Of a stretch of 64,000 nt of DNA, positions 1 to 8,144 are shown piece by piece. The first letter of the stretch is position 1, and every line of letters starts with the position of its first letter. Source of the stretch: Bog-473 sp963817735 (GTDB lineage Bacteria > Actinomycetota > Acidimicrobiia > Acidimicrobiales > RAAP-2); NCBI GenBank assembly GCA_963817735.1, contig CAWFPP010000037.1:1-64000 (forward strand). The letters are read 5' to 3'. The translations under genes were made by a program, and so were the position numbers. The notes beneath the pieces are model-generated. The model was not told the DNA's origin. It was given only the letters and a program-made list of their open reading frames with translations, and did no database searches.

Positions 1-1175
1 GGACTTCGAGTTCTCGCCGGAGCAGCTGGCCTTCGTCAAGGAGGTCGAGACCTTCCTCGATGCCAACGACGACCCCGACGTCTTCGACGTGACCAGGGAG
101 AACATGGCCCAGATCGTCGACACCCCCAAGCGCCGGGCCTTCATGGCCTCCCTGGGCAGCGGGGCTGGCTGGGCATGACCTGGCCCAAGGAGTACGGCGG
201 CTCCGAGGGCGAGGGCGTCTACGAGTACCTGCTCAACGAGCAGCTGGCCGGGCGCGGCGGCCCCCAGATCGGCAAGGGCGTCGGCATCGTCGGCAAGACG
301 ATCATCCGCCACGGCAACGAGACGCTCAAGGAGGAGTTCCTCCCCAAGATCCTGCGCAACGAGGTCGAGTTCGCCGTCGGGTACTCCGAGCCCAACGCCG
401 GCTCCGACGCCGCCTCCATGCAGCTCAAGGCCACCCAGGACGACGACGGCTGGGTCCTCAACGGCCAGAAGACGTGGACCACGTCCGCCCACTTCGCCGA
501 GTGGTACTGGGTGGGCGCCCGCACCGACCCCGATCCAAGCACGCCGGCATCACGCTCTTCCTCGTCCCGCTCGACCAACCCGGCATCACCATCAACGCCA
601 TCTGGACGATGGGCGACGAGCGCACCAACGAGGTGTTCCTCAACGACGTCTTCGTCCCCGACGAGTACGTCGTCGGCGAGGTCAACCACGGCTTCCAGTA
701 CATCTCCGAGGCGCTCGACCTCGAGCGCTTCACCATGTTCACGATCTCGCCCATCCAGCAACGCTTCGAGCTCCTGGTCGAGTACGTGCGGACGACGATG
801 CGGGACGGCGTGCCGCTCAAGGACGACCCGGTCATCCGCCAGCGCCTGGCCCAGCTCGCCACCCAGCTCGAGGTGGCCCGGGTCATGGGCCTCAAGTTCG
901 TCTACGAGTCCGCCAAGGGCGGCGCCGCGCCCACGGCGGAGGCGTCGGAGTACAAGCTCTTCGCCACCGAGCTCTCCAAGCGCCTGGCCAACGCCTCCAT
1001 GGACATCGCCGGGCCCGGCATCGCAGCTGCGGGTCAAGACGCCGAGGCCCCCATGGCGGGCCGGGCCGAGTCGACCTACCGCTACACCGTGATCGACACC
1101 ATCGGCGGGGGCGCCTCCGAGATCCAGAAGAACATCATCGCCCGCCGCAAGCTCGGCCTGCCCAAGAACTTCTGA
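1..1175 (+). CDS. Acyl-CoA dehydrogenase, 5' end outside window, frameshifted
   Basis: FAD-dependent dehydrogenase of the acyl-CoA dehydrogenase family, expected to introduce the alpha-beta double bond in an acyl-CoA thioester. The window opens inside the N-terminal helical domain (DFEFSPEQLAFVKEVETFL, codons from base 2). After a frame change near 165-175 the protein reads MTWPKEYGG, then the mid-domain motif VGYSEPNAGSDAASMQLKA and NGQKTWTT. A second frame change near 530 leads to KHAGITLFLVPLDQPG and the C-terminal flavin and substrate helices, ending IGGGASEIQKNIIARRKLG. Two compensating indels at about 1017 and 1050 garble a stretch that reads SQLRVKTP in the other frame. All parts are in family order, so this is one gene with sequence errors or a very young pseudogene. 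It is followed 8 bp later by a CoA-transferase gene, consistent with a lipid, sterol or isoprenoid catabolic operon. The specific substrate cannot be read. Confidence 0.85.
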
Positions 1176-1183
1176 GGACTGCC

Positions 1184-2374
1184 GTGTCCGCCGCCGCCTG
1201 GCGGCCCCTCGCCGGCGTCACCGTGCTCGACCTCTCGACGGTCGGGCCGGCGGCGCGCTGCACCCGCCTGCTGGCCGACTACGGGGCCCGCGTCGTCAAG
1301 GTCGGGCCCGGTGCCGTCGGCGGACGCTGCGCCGATCGTGCCGCCGTTCTTCGCCTACAGCGGCCACCGCGGCATGCGGCGGGTGCTGCTCGACCTGAAG
1401 GACGACGACGGCCGGGAGGCCTTCCTCGCGCTGGCCGCGGCGGCCGACGTGGTCGTCGAGAGCTTCCGTCCCGGCGTGGTCGACCGGCTGGGCATCGGCT
1501 ACGACGCCGTCGTCGGCGCGCAACCCCGGCATCGTCTACTGCTCGACCAGCGGCTACGGCCAGGACGGCCCGCACGCCCAGTGGGCCGGCCACGACATCG
1601 ACTACCTGGCCGTCGGCGGCTACCTGGCCATGTCCACGCCCGGGGCCGACGGCGGCGCCGCCGCTGCCCGGGCGCGACCATCGCCGACGCCGCCGGCGGG
1701 CGGCATGCACGCGGCGCTGGCCATCACGGCCGCGCTGGTCGGCCGGGCGCACATCGGGGCGGGGCGCGTATCTGGACGTCTCGGTGGCCGACGGCGTGCT
1801 GTGGCTCATGTCGCTCTCCATCGACGAGCAGCTGGCCCGGGGCGGCGACGTGCCGTCCGGGCCACGACGTCCTCACCGGCCGTTACGCCTGTTACGCCAC
1901 CTACCAGCGGCCGACGGCAGGTGGCTGGCGGTCGGGGCCATCGAGCCCAAGTTCTTCGCCAACCTCTGCGCGGCCCTGGGCTGCAGCGAGTGGCCGCCGC
2001 ACAGCTCGACGACGACGCGCAGGCGACATCCGGGCGGCCCTCGCCGCGGCGTTCGCCGGCGCGGACCGCGCGACGAGTGGGTCGACGGTGCTGGCCGGGG
2101 CCGACACCTGCGTGGCGCCCGTGCTCGCCGTGGCCGAGGTGGTCGCAGACCCGCAGTTCGTGGCCCGGCGGCGTCGTCGGGGCGGCCGTCCATCCGACCC
2201 AGGGCGACGCTCCGGCAGCTGGCGCCGCTGCTGGCCGGGCATGGACCGCGCCGGGCGGCGGCGGTGGCGTGCCCGACATGGCGGCCGGACACCGACACCG
2301 AGCACCTCCTGAAGGAGGCGGGCGTCGACGGCGAGACCGTGGCGCGCTGGGTCGCCCGGGGGGTCGTGGCATGA
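1184..2374 (+). CDS. CaiB/BaiF (family III) CoA-transferase, multiply frameshifted
   Basis: Homologue of family III CoA-transferases and alpha-methylacyl-CoA racemases. The start GTG at 1184 gives AAWRPLAGVTVLDLSTVGP and LLADYGARVVKVGP, the typical N-terminal nucleotide-fold signature. After a frame change near 1310 come RRVLLDLKDDDGREAFLAL and ADVVVESFRPGVVDRLGIGY. Another shift near 1520 gives NPGIVYCSTSGYGQDGPHA and WAGHDIDYLAVGGYLAMS. Further shifts near 1660, 1760, 1860, 1915, 2020 and beyond are needed to recover GAYLDVSVADGVLWLMSLS, the central linker, and ADTCVAPVLAVAEVVADPQF. The last segment ends WVARGVVA at the TGA of 2372-2374, which overlaps the next ATG by ATGA. The family is clear; racemase versus transferase activity is not. 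The density of indels makes this the most damaged gene in the window. Confidence 0.8.
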   Translation: MSAAAWRPLAGVTVLDLSTVGPAARCTRLLADYGARVVKVGPGAVGGRCADRAAVLRLQRPPRHAAGAARPEGRRRPGGLPRAGRGGRRGRRELPSRRGRPAGHRLRRRRRRATPASSTARPAATARTARTPSGPATTSTTWPSAATWPCPRPGPTAAPPLPGRDHRRRRRRAACTRRWPSRPRWSAGRTSGRGAYLDVSVADGVLWLMSLSIDEQLARGGDVPSGPRRPHRPLRLLRHLPAADGRWLAVGAIEPKFFANLCAALGCSEWPPHSSTTTRRRHPGGPRRGVRRRGPRDEWVDGAGRGRHLRGARARRGRGGRRPAVRGPAASSGRPSIRPRATLRQLAPLLAGHGPRRAAAVACPTWRPDTDTEHLLKEAGVDGETVARWVARGVVA

Positions 2375-2893
2375 CGACCGGCACGCGACCGGTGGCCGAC
2401 GCGCCCTCGACCTCATCGGCAAGGAGCAGTACCACGAGGTGGGCGAGTTCCCCGTCGAGCAGGGCTACATCTGGACGTCGTGCGCCTCGGTGGAGAACGG
2501 CAACCCGCTGTTCTGGGACGACGCGGTGGCCGACGAGCTCACCGGCGGGCCCGTTGCCCCGCCCTCCATGGTCTCGGTCTGGTTCCGCCCCACCACTGGG
2601 CGCCCGGGCGGACCGGCAGGCGCTGCCCCTGCAGGTGCACTTCGACCTGAAGGAGCTGCTTCGGCCTGCCCGAGGCCGTCATGACCGACAACACCATCGT
2701 GTTCCACACGCCGGTGCGGCTGGGTGACGTGCTGCGGACGCACCAGGTGCTGCGCTCGGTGAGCGAGGAGAAGACGACCAAGCTCGGCACGGGGCGGTTC
2801 TGGGTGATCGACGTCGTGTACACCAACCAGGACGGCGAGCTGGTCGGCGTCGAGTCCTACACCGGCTTCGGGTACCGGCGGGACGGCGCATGA
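2371..2893 (+). CDS. MaoC-like / FAS1-type dehydratase N-terminal domain protein, frameshifted
   Basis: Hot-dog fold protein resembling the FAS1-like dehydratase domain that pairs with a second MaoC subunit to hydrate enoyl-CoA. The start ATG at 2371 overlaps the preceding stop. Readable segments are LIGKEQYHEVGEFPVEQGYI, NGNPLFWDDAVADE and GGPVAPPSMVSVWFRP, followed by a frame change near 2600 and another near 2660, then MTDNTIVFHTPVRLGDVLRT and ESYTGFGYRRDGA. Length is about 173 residues, normal for this half-hydratase type. It is immediately followed, with an ATGA overlap, by a second hot-dog gene. This fits a two-subunit hydratase like those in mycobacterial steroid and fatty acid catabolism. 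The partnership is inferred from adjacency. Confidence 0.72.
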
Positions 2894-3392
2894 CCGTCGC
2901 GGTCGTCCCCGCTCCTCCTGCTCGGACGACGTGACGGTCGGCGACGAGCTGCCCCCGCTCGACTACGAGGTCAGCGCCACCACGGTCGTGCTCGGCGCCC
3001 TGGCCACCCGGGACTGGCGGCCGATGCACCACGACAAGGACTTCGCGGTGAACCGCAACGGCACGCAGGACATCTTCTTGAACACGCCCAACCAGGCCGC
3101 GTGGTTCGAGCGCTACCTGACCGACTGGACCGGCCCACACGGTCGCCTGGGCCGCATCACGTTCCGCATGAAGGGTCGGTCTTCCCCGGCGACACCATGT
3201 CCTGCGCGGCGTGGTCGAGTCGACGGAGGTCGACGAGGTGGGCTGCGGCTTCGTCACCGTGGCCGTCACCTGTCGGTCGACGGCGACGTCAAGACGACGT
3301 GCGCCGCCCGATCGCCCTGCCCCGCACGCGCCGACGACAACCCGTGGGCCCGCCGCGGCGACCAGTGGCGCCCCTCGCCGGCTCGCCCATGA
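2890..3392 (+). CDS. MaoC-family hot-dog dehydratase, frameshifted
   Basis: Second half of the presumed heteromeric enoyl-CoA hydratase. The ATG at 2890 overlaps the stop of the preceding gene. After a frame change near 2920 the protein reads VTVGDELPPLDYEVSATTVV, then ATRDWRPMHHDKDFAVNRNG and DIFLNTPNQAAWFERYLTDW. The D-x-x-P-M-H-H-D stretch corresponds to the hydratase-2 catalytic Asp/His motif of MaoC proteins. More frame changes near 3170, 3205, 3280 and 3310 are needed to join FPGDTMS, VESTEVDEVGCGFVTVAV and DDNPWARRGDQWRP. The stop is at 3390-3392. The role in beta-oxidation-like degradation is inferred from family and neighbours. Confidence 0.72.
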
Positions 3393-3431
3393 CACGCCGT
3401 TCCCTCCCCCGACCACGCGAAGGAGGCCTGA

Positions 3432-4563
3432 GTGCTGGATCTCGAATTCGACCAGGAGCAGGAAATGCTCCGCCAGACGGTGCGTGACGTGCTGGCCAGC
3501 GCACTGCTCGCTCGACGTGGTGCGCGCAGATGGAGGACGACCCCATCGGCTACCCGCCGAGCTGTGGGCGCAGCTGGGCGAGCTCGACCTCATCGGCCTG
3601 CTGCTGCCCGAGGAGTACGGCGGCTCGGGGATGACCCTGATCGAGGGCGTGGCGCTGTACGAGGAGCTGGGTCGGGCACTGGCGCCGACGCCGCACTTCG
3701 TGAGCGCGGTCCTCGCCGGCGGCGTGCTGGCCGCGGCGGGGAGCGCCGCGCAGAAGGAGCGGTGGCTGCGCCCGTCGCCTCGGGTGAGGCGATCCTCACG
3801 CCGGCCTGGCTCGAGCCCGAGAACGGCTTCTCGCCCCGCGGCGTCGAGCTGCGGGCCAACGCCCGAGAGGTCCGGGTTCCGGCTGAACGGCGTGAAGCGG
3901 CACGTCGCCTTCGCCGTCGGCGGCCGACCGGCTGGTGGTGCTGGCCCGCACCGGTGACGGCCCCGAGGACGTCGACCTGTTCCTGGTCGACCCGGCCGCG
4001 CCCGGTGTGACGCTGCGCCAGCAGTTCACCATCGCCTCGGACACCCAGTACGAGGTGACGTTCGCCGACGTCGTCGTGAGCGACGACGACCGCATCGGGC
4101 CGGCGGGCAGCGGGTGGGCCACCTGGCAGGAGGTGCTCGAGCCGGCGCTGGTGCTGCTGGCGGCCCAGGCGGTGGGCGGCGCCCGCTACGCGCTGGAGAT
4201 CACGACGCAGTACGCCAAGGACCGCCAGCAGTTCGACAAGCCGCTCGGCGCCTTCCAGGCGTTGGCCCACTACCTGGCCGACGCCGTCACCAACCTCGAC
4301 GGGGCGGAGCAGCTGGTGCACGAGGCGGCGTGGGCCGGGCGCCAACGGGCGGCCGCTCGACCTCGCTGGCCCCCATGGCCAAGCTCTTCGCCTGCTCGAC
4401 ATTCCGCGACATCACGGCCATGGCGCAGCAGCTCTTCGGTGGGATCGGCTTCACCCTCGACTTCGACATCCAGCTGTACTTCCGCCGGGCCAAGCAGCAG
4501 CAGCTGATGTGGGCCAACGACCGGACCCTCGAGGACGCCGTGGCCGTGGCGCTGCTGGACTGA
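3432..4563 (+). CDS. Acyl-CoA dehydrogenase family protein, frameshifted
   Basis: Second FAD-dependent acyl-CoA dehydrogenase of the cluster. The GTG start at 3432 sits 5 bases after the Shine-Dalgarno-like GAAGGAGG and gives LDLEFDQEQEMLRQTVRDVL. Later segments occur in other frames: LWAQLGELDLIGLLLPEEYG and GSGMTLIEGVALYEELGRAL (after about 3510), EAILTPAWLEPENGFSPRG, then from about 3935 VLARTGDGPEDVDLFLVDPA and QQFTIASDTQYEVTFADVVV. The C-terminal domain reads YAKDRQQFDKPLGAFQALAH and, after a shift near 4345, FGGIGFTLDFDIQLYFRRAK. Adjacent unequal dehydrogenase genes are typical of actinobacterial FadE pairs that work as heterotetramers, so pairing with the gene at 1-1175 is possible but not shown. 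Confidence 0.82.
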
Positions 4564-4579
4564 CGAGGAACGGCTAGGT

Positions 4580-5395
4580 CTACCGGAGGGCGGGTTTCAC
4601 AGCGACACAGCAATCTTGCAGTCTGTAGCCGGGGTGAAGAGGCTCAACAATGGCCAGCCCTGCGCTTGTGCACATCTCTCGCAACGCTTCCTCTGCGTAG
4701 GCCACGGCCGCGTCCTTGTTGTCGGGATTGAGAACTGCGTAGTGCCCCGGCGGATAACGGTGCATTTTCTTTGTAAGTGGGTGCGAATACCCGCTGTCGT
4801 TGTACCAGAACCACGTCGTGCAACTGATGCCACCCGGACGAAGCACACGAGCGGTCTCTTTCAAGTAGTTCTGTGAGACCTCTGGCATGAGGTGAGTGAA
4901 CACCGAGTTCGCGCAGGCGAAATCAAAGGAATCATCCTCGTAGGGGAACCGGAAAGCCGCAGCGTCGGCAAGCTCAGGATCAGGCCTGTAGTAGGTATTG
5001 CGAAGCGGAATGGCCGTGAACCGAAAGTTGGGATAGGCGGACGTGATGATCTCCGTGCACCAGTCGATGCACTCAGGGAGGATGTCGAAGCCCTCGTAGG
5101 AACCAGACTCGTCAAGATACGCACAGAGATATCTGGCGATGCGCCCGATCCCGCACCCGATATCGAGAACCCGGTGGTCAGGCCTGAGGCCCGCCATGTT
5201 CATCCGGGCGAGGAACATGAGCGGGATCTCGTGGAAAGCCTTGATGGGCCCAGCCGTGCGGAGGAGCTTGGGCGGAGGCATCGGCAGCTTCTCTTGTTCG
5301 GGGAAGATCCCGGCGCGAGGGGGAGGAGAGATCCTTTCGCGGACGAGCTGCGCCCTCCATCTGATCCGCTCCTTCATCCCCTCCTGCTGAGCCAT
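4580..5395 (-). CDS. Class I SAM-dependent methyltransferase
   Basis: Predicted 271-residue cytoplasmic methyltransferase. The glycine-rich AdoMet-binding motif I reads VLDIGCGIGRIARYLCAYLD (about residue 78), followed by the acidic motif II region YEGFDILPECIDWC. Motif III-like FDFACANSVFTHLMPEVSQN and LKETARVLRPGGISCTTWFW follow, as in UbiE/SAM-dependent small-molecule and sugar methyltransferases. The reading frame is intact, unlike the genes upstream on the other strand. It is convergent with the acyl-CoA cluster and stands 96 bp from vapC. The substrate is unknown; proximity to polysaccharide genes allows, but does not prove, a glycan or lipid substrate. No strong ribosome binding site precedes the ATG. 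Confidence 0.82.
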   Translation of the reverse strand: MAQQEGMKERIRWRAQLVRERISPPPRAGIFPEQEKLPMPPPKLLRTAGPIKAFHEIPLMFLARMNMAGLRPDHRVLDIGCGIGRIARYLCAYLDESGSYEGFDILPECIDWCTEIITSAYPNFRFTAIPLRNTYYRPDPELADAAAFRFPYEDDSFDFACANSVFTHLMPEVSQNYLKETARVLRPGGISCTTWFWYNDSGYSHPLTKKMHRYPPGHYAVLNPDNKDAAVAYAEEALREMCTSAGLAIVEPLHPGYRLQDCCVAVKPALR

Positions 5396-5491
5396 AGCGG
5401 GGCAGATTCTTCAATGTCGCGTGAGATTGGTCAACTCGGCTGCCGGGCTGTCATTCCGACGTGCCTGCGGGTCGATTGGGTCGGGCTCCTT

Positions 5492-5902
5492 TCAGAGCTT
5501 GAGTGAAGCGCGGTCCAGCTCGATCCCCATAACTGTGGCGACTCGGCTCAGGTCCGTGTCGTGCGCGAGGAGTGATGCTCCGTGACGGTGGGCCACCGAG
5601 GCGATCATGCAGTCGACCAGGCCTCGTGGTGTCACACCGGCGCGACGACACTGTCGATAGATGCGACCGGCAGCGTCGAAGTCGGCGACGGCGTCGAAGC
5701 CGAGCAGGTGACACCTGCCGAGCAGGCGACGTAGGGCGGCTTCCTGCTGGCTGCTCCGTGCTGCCGCAACGACCTCCATCACGACGGGCTCAGTGACGCC
5801 GAGAGGACCTTCACTGCCGATGAGTTCGACTATTCGCCGGTCAACGTCGCTCCCGGTGCCGCGGTCGTACTCCACCCAGGCGGAGGTGTCAGCGAGGATC
5901 AC
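5492..5902 (-). CDS. vapC: VapC-like PIN-domain toxin ribonuclease
   Basis: PIN-domain protein of 136 residues. The fold signature is present: the first acidic residue in ILADTSAWVEYDR, a conserved Glu in VTEPVVMEVVAAAR, and the third and fourth acidic positions in GLVDCMIASVAHRHGASLLA and HDTDLSRVA. These four acidic residues form the Mg-dependent nuclease site in VapC toxins, which cleave tRNA or rRNA. The start codon overlaps the end of the upstream gene by 4 bp (5899-5902), giving translational coupling with the antitoxin. All residues expected for activity appear intact. The target RNA cannot be predicted from sequence. Confidence 0.88.
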   Translation of the reverse strand: MILADTSAWVEYDRGTGSDVDRRIVELIGSEGPLGVTEPVVMEVVAAARSSQQEAALRRLLGRCHLLGFDAVADFDAAGRIYRQCRRAGVTPRGLVDCMIASVAHRHGASLLAHDTDLSRVATVMGIELDRASLKL

Positions 5903-6111
5903 CGGGTGTCGGCCGGGCCGGTGTCGGCCGGTATGTCCCCGATGGCGTGCGCTCCCTGCATGGCGAGCGCCTCGTCACGAGTCATGGGCTGCCCGGCGAG
6001 ATGGCGCAGCGCGAGATCGACGGCCTCGGTCTTGGTGTGGATGCCGTAGCGGTCCATGACTGCCCGGAGAAATGTCTCCTCGATCTCGATGTTGGTCCGT
6101 AGCCTGCTCAT
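5899..6111 (-). CDS. vapB: VapB-like antitoxin (DUF2191 / ribbon-helix-helix type)
   Basis: Small antitoxin of about 70 residues directly upstream of vapC. It reads MSRLRTNIEIEETFLRAVMD then YGIHTKTEAVDLALRHLAG, the pattern of VapB antitoxins with an N-terminal RHH-like DNA-binding part and a C-terminal toxin-wrapping tail. I prefer the ATG at 6111. A GTG at 6126 would add five residues (VYILC) and lies inside the candidate operator. The pair is probably autoregulated through the palindrome just upstream. Confidence 0.82.
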   Translation of the reverse strand: MSRLRTNIEIEETFLRAVMDRYGIHTKTEAVDLALRHLAGQPMTRDEALAMQGAHAIGDIPADTGPADTR

Positions 6112-6119
6112 ACACAAAA

Positions 6120-6149
6120 TATACACGTGACATGTAGAAAGGGTGTATA
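6120..6149. promoter_or_regulatory. Candidate VapB operator (inverted repeat)
   Basis: TATACAC at 6120-6126 and its exact reverse complement GTGTATA at 6143-6149 are separated by 16 bp, 9 bp upstream of the preferred vapB ATG. The AT-rich arms stand out in this GC-rich DNA. The position suits autorepression by VapB or VapBC. Binding is inferred. Confidence 0.5.
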
Positions 6150-6169
6150 CCGCTGGAGCTCTTCGAGAC

Positions 6170-8128
6170 TCAGCTCGATGCGCCCGTTTCGTCGAGCCAG
6201 GCCTCGAAGGCGAGGACGGCCCAGAGTGGGTATTCCAGGCCGGGCCGCCCGGCCTGGTGGGCGTCCCAGCAGGCTCGCACCGCCACCGGGTCGAAGAAGC
6301 CCTGGTCCCGCAGACGGGACGCAGCGAGGAGGTCCTCGGCCCAGTCGCGCAGCGGCCCGCGCAGCCACGCGCCCAGGGGGGGATCGAAGCCCGTCTTGGG
6401 CCGGTCGAACAGGTGGCGGGGCACGTGCCGCTCCAGGAGGAGGCGCAGGGCCCGCTTGCCCACCCCGCCGCGGATGCGCAGTGACGGCGGCAGATTCCAG
6501 GCCGCCTCCACCACCTTGTGGTCGACCAGGGGCGGCCGCACCTCGAGGCCGAAGGCCATGCTGGCCCGGTCGACCTTGACCAGCATCTCGTCGGGCAGCG
6601 TCGAGAGCGTGTCCCAGGCCATCATCTCCTCGGCCGGCGATCCCGCCAGGCCACAGAGGGGTGGCGGACCGCTCCAAGGGGAGTGAGGAGCCCCCACGAC
6701 AACCGTTTCGGCGTCGTCCCAGGCCGAGACCAGGCTCATGTAGACCTCACGAGACGACCCGGCCGTCAGCAGGCGGGCCAGTTTGTGGGCGCGGGTGCCG
6801 AAGTCGGGCCCGATCGCGGCGGGCCGGAGGCGCTGGGCGCCGCGTCCGATGCCGTCCCACACCGTCCCGGGCACCGCGTCCAGCGCGCCGGCGGCGGCCC
6901 CGCGCAGGCGCCGGGGGAGGGGCAGCACCCGCCGGGTGAGGACTGCCCCCGCCGTGTAGCGGCGGTAACCGCCGAATGCCTCGTCACCGCCGTCCCCCGA
7001 CAGGGCCACGGTGACGTGGCGGCTGGCCTCGCGGCACATGAGGAGGGTGGGCAACTGGGACGGGTCGGCAAAGGGCTCGTCGTAGTAACGACCCAGGTGG
7101 GGCACCAGGTTCAGGGCATCGTCCGCCGTCAGCTCCATCCGGGTGTGGGCGGTGCCGAGGTGCCGGGCCACCGCTTCCGCGTGGTCCGCCTCGTCGAGCC
7201 CCTGGCCGGCGAAGCCCACCGTGAAGGTGCGCACCTGGTCCGTGGACCCGGCCTGGGCCAGAGCGGTGACCAGGCTGGAGTCGATGCCACCTGACAGGAA
7301 GGAGCCGACGGGGACATCGGCGACCATGCGGCGGGACACGGCCTCGGCCAGCACCGCCTCGAGCTGGTCGAGGGCGCCCTGGTCATCGCCCGCGGGCGGT
7401 CGTGCCGCCATGGCGGTCCGGGCCGCGGCGGGAAAGTCCCACCAGACCTCGGGCTCGGGCCAGCCGCGCTGGCCCGGGCGCAGGCTCACCAGCGTGGCCG
7501 CGGCCAGCTTCCGCGCCCCGGTGAAGATGGTCAGGGGGGCCGGGATGTAGTTGAGACGCAGCAGGAGGGCCAGCGCCCGCCGGTCGATCTCCCGGTTGAA
7601 ACGGGGGTGGGCGAGGAGCGCGCGCAGCTCCGAGCCGAAGAGGACGACGCCGTCCATAATTGAGTAGTACAGCGGCTTCTCGCCCAGGCGGTCCCGGGTC
7701 AGGTGCAGGACGCGGTCCCGGCGGTCCCACAGGGCCAGGGCGAACATGGCATCGAGCCGCTCCAGAGTCGGGCGCAGGCCCCAGGCGGCCACCGCCTCCA
7801 CCACCACCTCGGTATCGCAGTGACCCCTGAGGCCTCGGCCTCCATCGGGCAGGGCGGCCCGCAGCTCGGCGGCGTTGTAACACTCTCCGTTGTAGGCGGC
7901 GACCCAACGGCCATCGGCCGAGACCATGGGCTGGTGGCCGGCCGGCGAGAGGTCGATGACGGCCAGTCGGCGGTGACCGAAGCCCACCCCGGCCTCGCCG
8001 TCGCACCAGGTGCCCTCGTCGTCGGGCCCCCGATGGGCCAGGGGCCGGGCCATGGCGTGAGCGAGCCCGGCTAGCTCCTGGGCCGTTCCCGACCAGCCCG
8101 GGTCCAGCAATCCGGCGATGCCGCACAT
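6170..8128 (-). CDS. asnB: Asparagine synthase (glutamine-hydrolysing)
   Basis: Intact 652-residue two-domain enzyme. It opens MCGIAGLLDPG, so Cys2 is the catalytic nucleophile of the N-terminal class II glutaminase domain; RGPDDEGTWCDGEAGVGFGH and HQPMVSADGRWVAAYNGECY are the usual glutaminase motifs. The C-terminal synthase domain has the PP-loop SFLSGGIDSSLVTALAQAG and ALSGDGGDEAFGGYRRYTAG. Full length supports real enzyme activity. Stand-alone AsnB proteins of this length often sit in exopolysaccharide clusters and may amidate a sugar acid or peptide rather than serve amino acid supply. The neighbouring UDP-sugar dehydrogenase, which makes a uronic acid, fits that idea, but it is inference. 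Confidence 0.92.
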   Translation of the reverse strand: MCGIAGLLDPGWSGTAQELAGLAHAMARPLAHRGPDDEGTWCDGEAGVGFGHRRLAVIDLSPAGHQPMVSADGRWVAAYNGECYNAAELRAALPDGGRGLRGHCDTEVVVEAVAAWGLRPTLERLDAMFALALWDRRDRVLHLTRDRLGEKPLYYSIMDGVVLFGSELRALLAHPRFNREIDRRALALLLRLNYIPAPLTIFTGARKLAAATLVSLRPGQRGWPEPEVWWDFPAAARTAMAARPPAGDDQGALDQLEAVLAEAVSRRMVADVPVGSFLSGGIDSSLVTALAQAGSTDQVRTFTVGFAGQGLDEADHAEAVARHLGTAHTRMELTADDALNLVPHLGRYYDEPFADPSQLPTLLMCREASRHVTVALSGDGGDEAFGGYRRYTAGAVLTRRVLPLPRRLRGAAAGALDAVPGTVWDGIGRGAQRLRPAAIGPDFGTRAHKLARLLTAGSSREVYMSLVSAWDDAETVVVGAPHSPWSGPPPLCGLAGSPAEEMMAWDTLSTLPDEMLVKVDRASMAFGLEVRPPLVDHKVVEAAWNLPPSLRIRGGVGKRALRLLLERHVPRHLFDRPKTGFDPPLGAWLRGPLRDWAEDLLAASRLRDQGFFDPVAVRACWDAHQAGRPGLEYPLWAVLAFEAWLDETGASS

Positions 8129-8144
8129 TGTCTGCCCCCGACGA

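Noticed and set aside
6170..6677. Separate small minus-strand gene overlapping the asnB 3' end
   Set aside because: Different frame of asnB with no motif; asnB is full length and intact.
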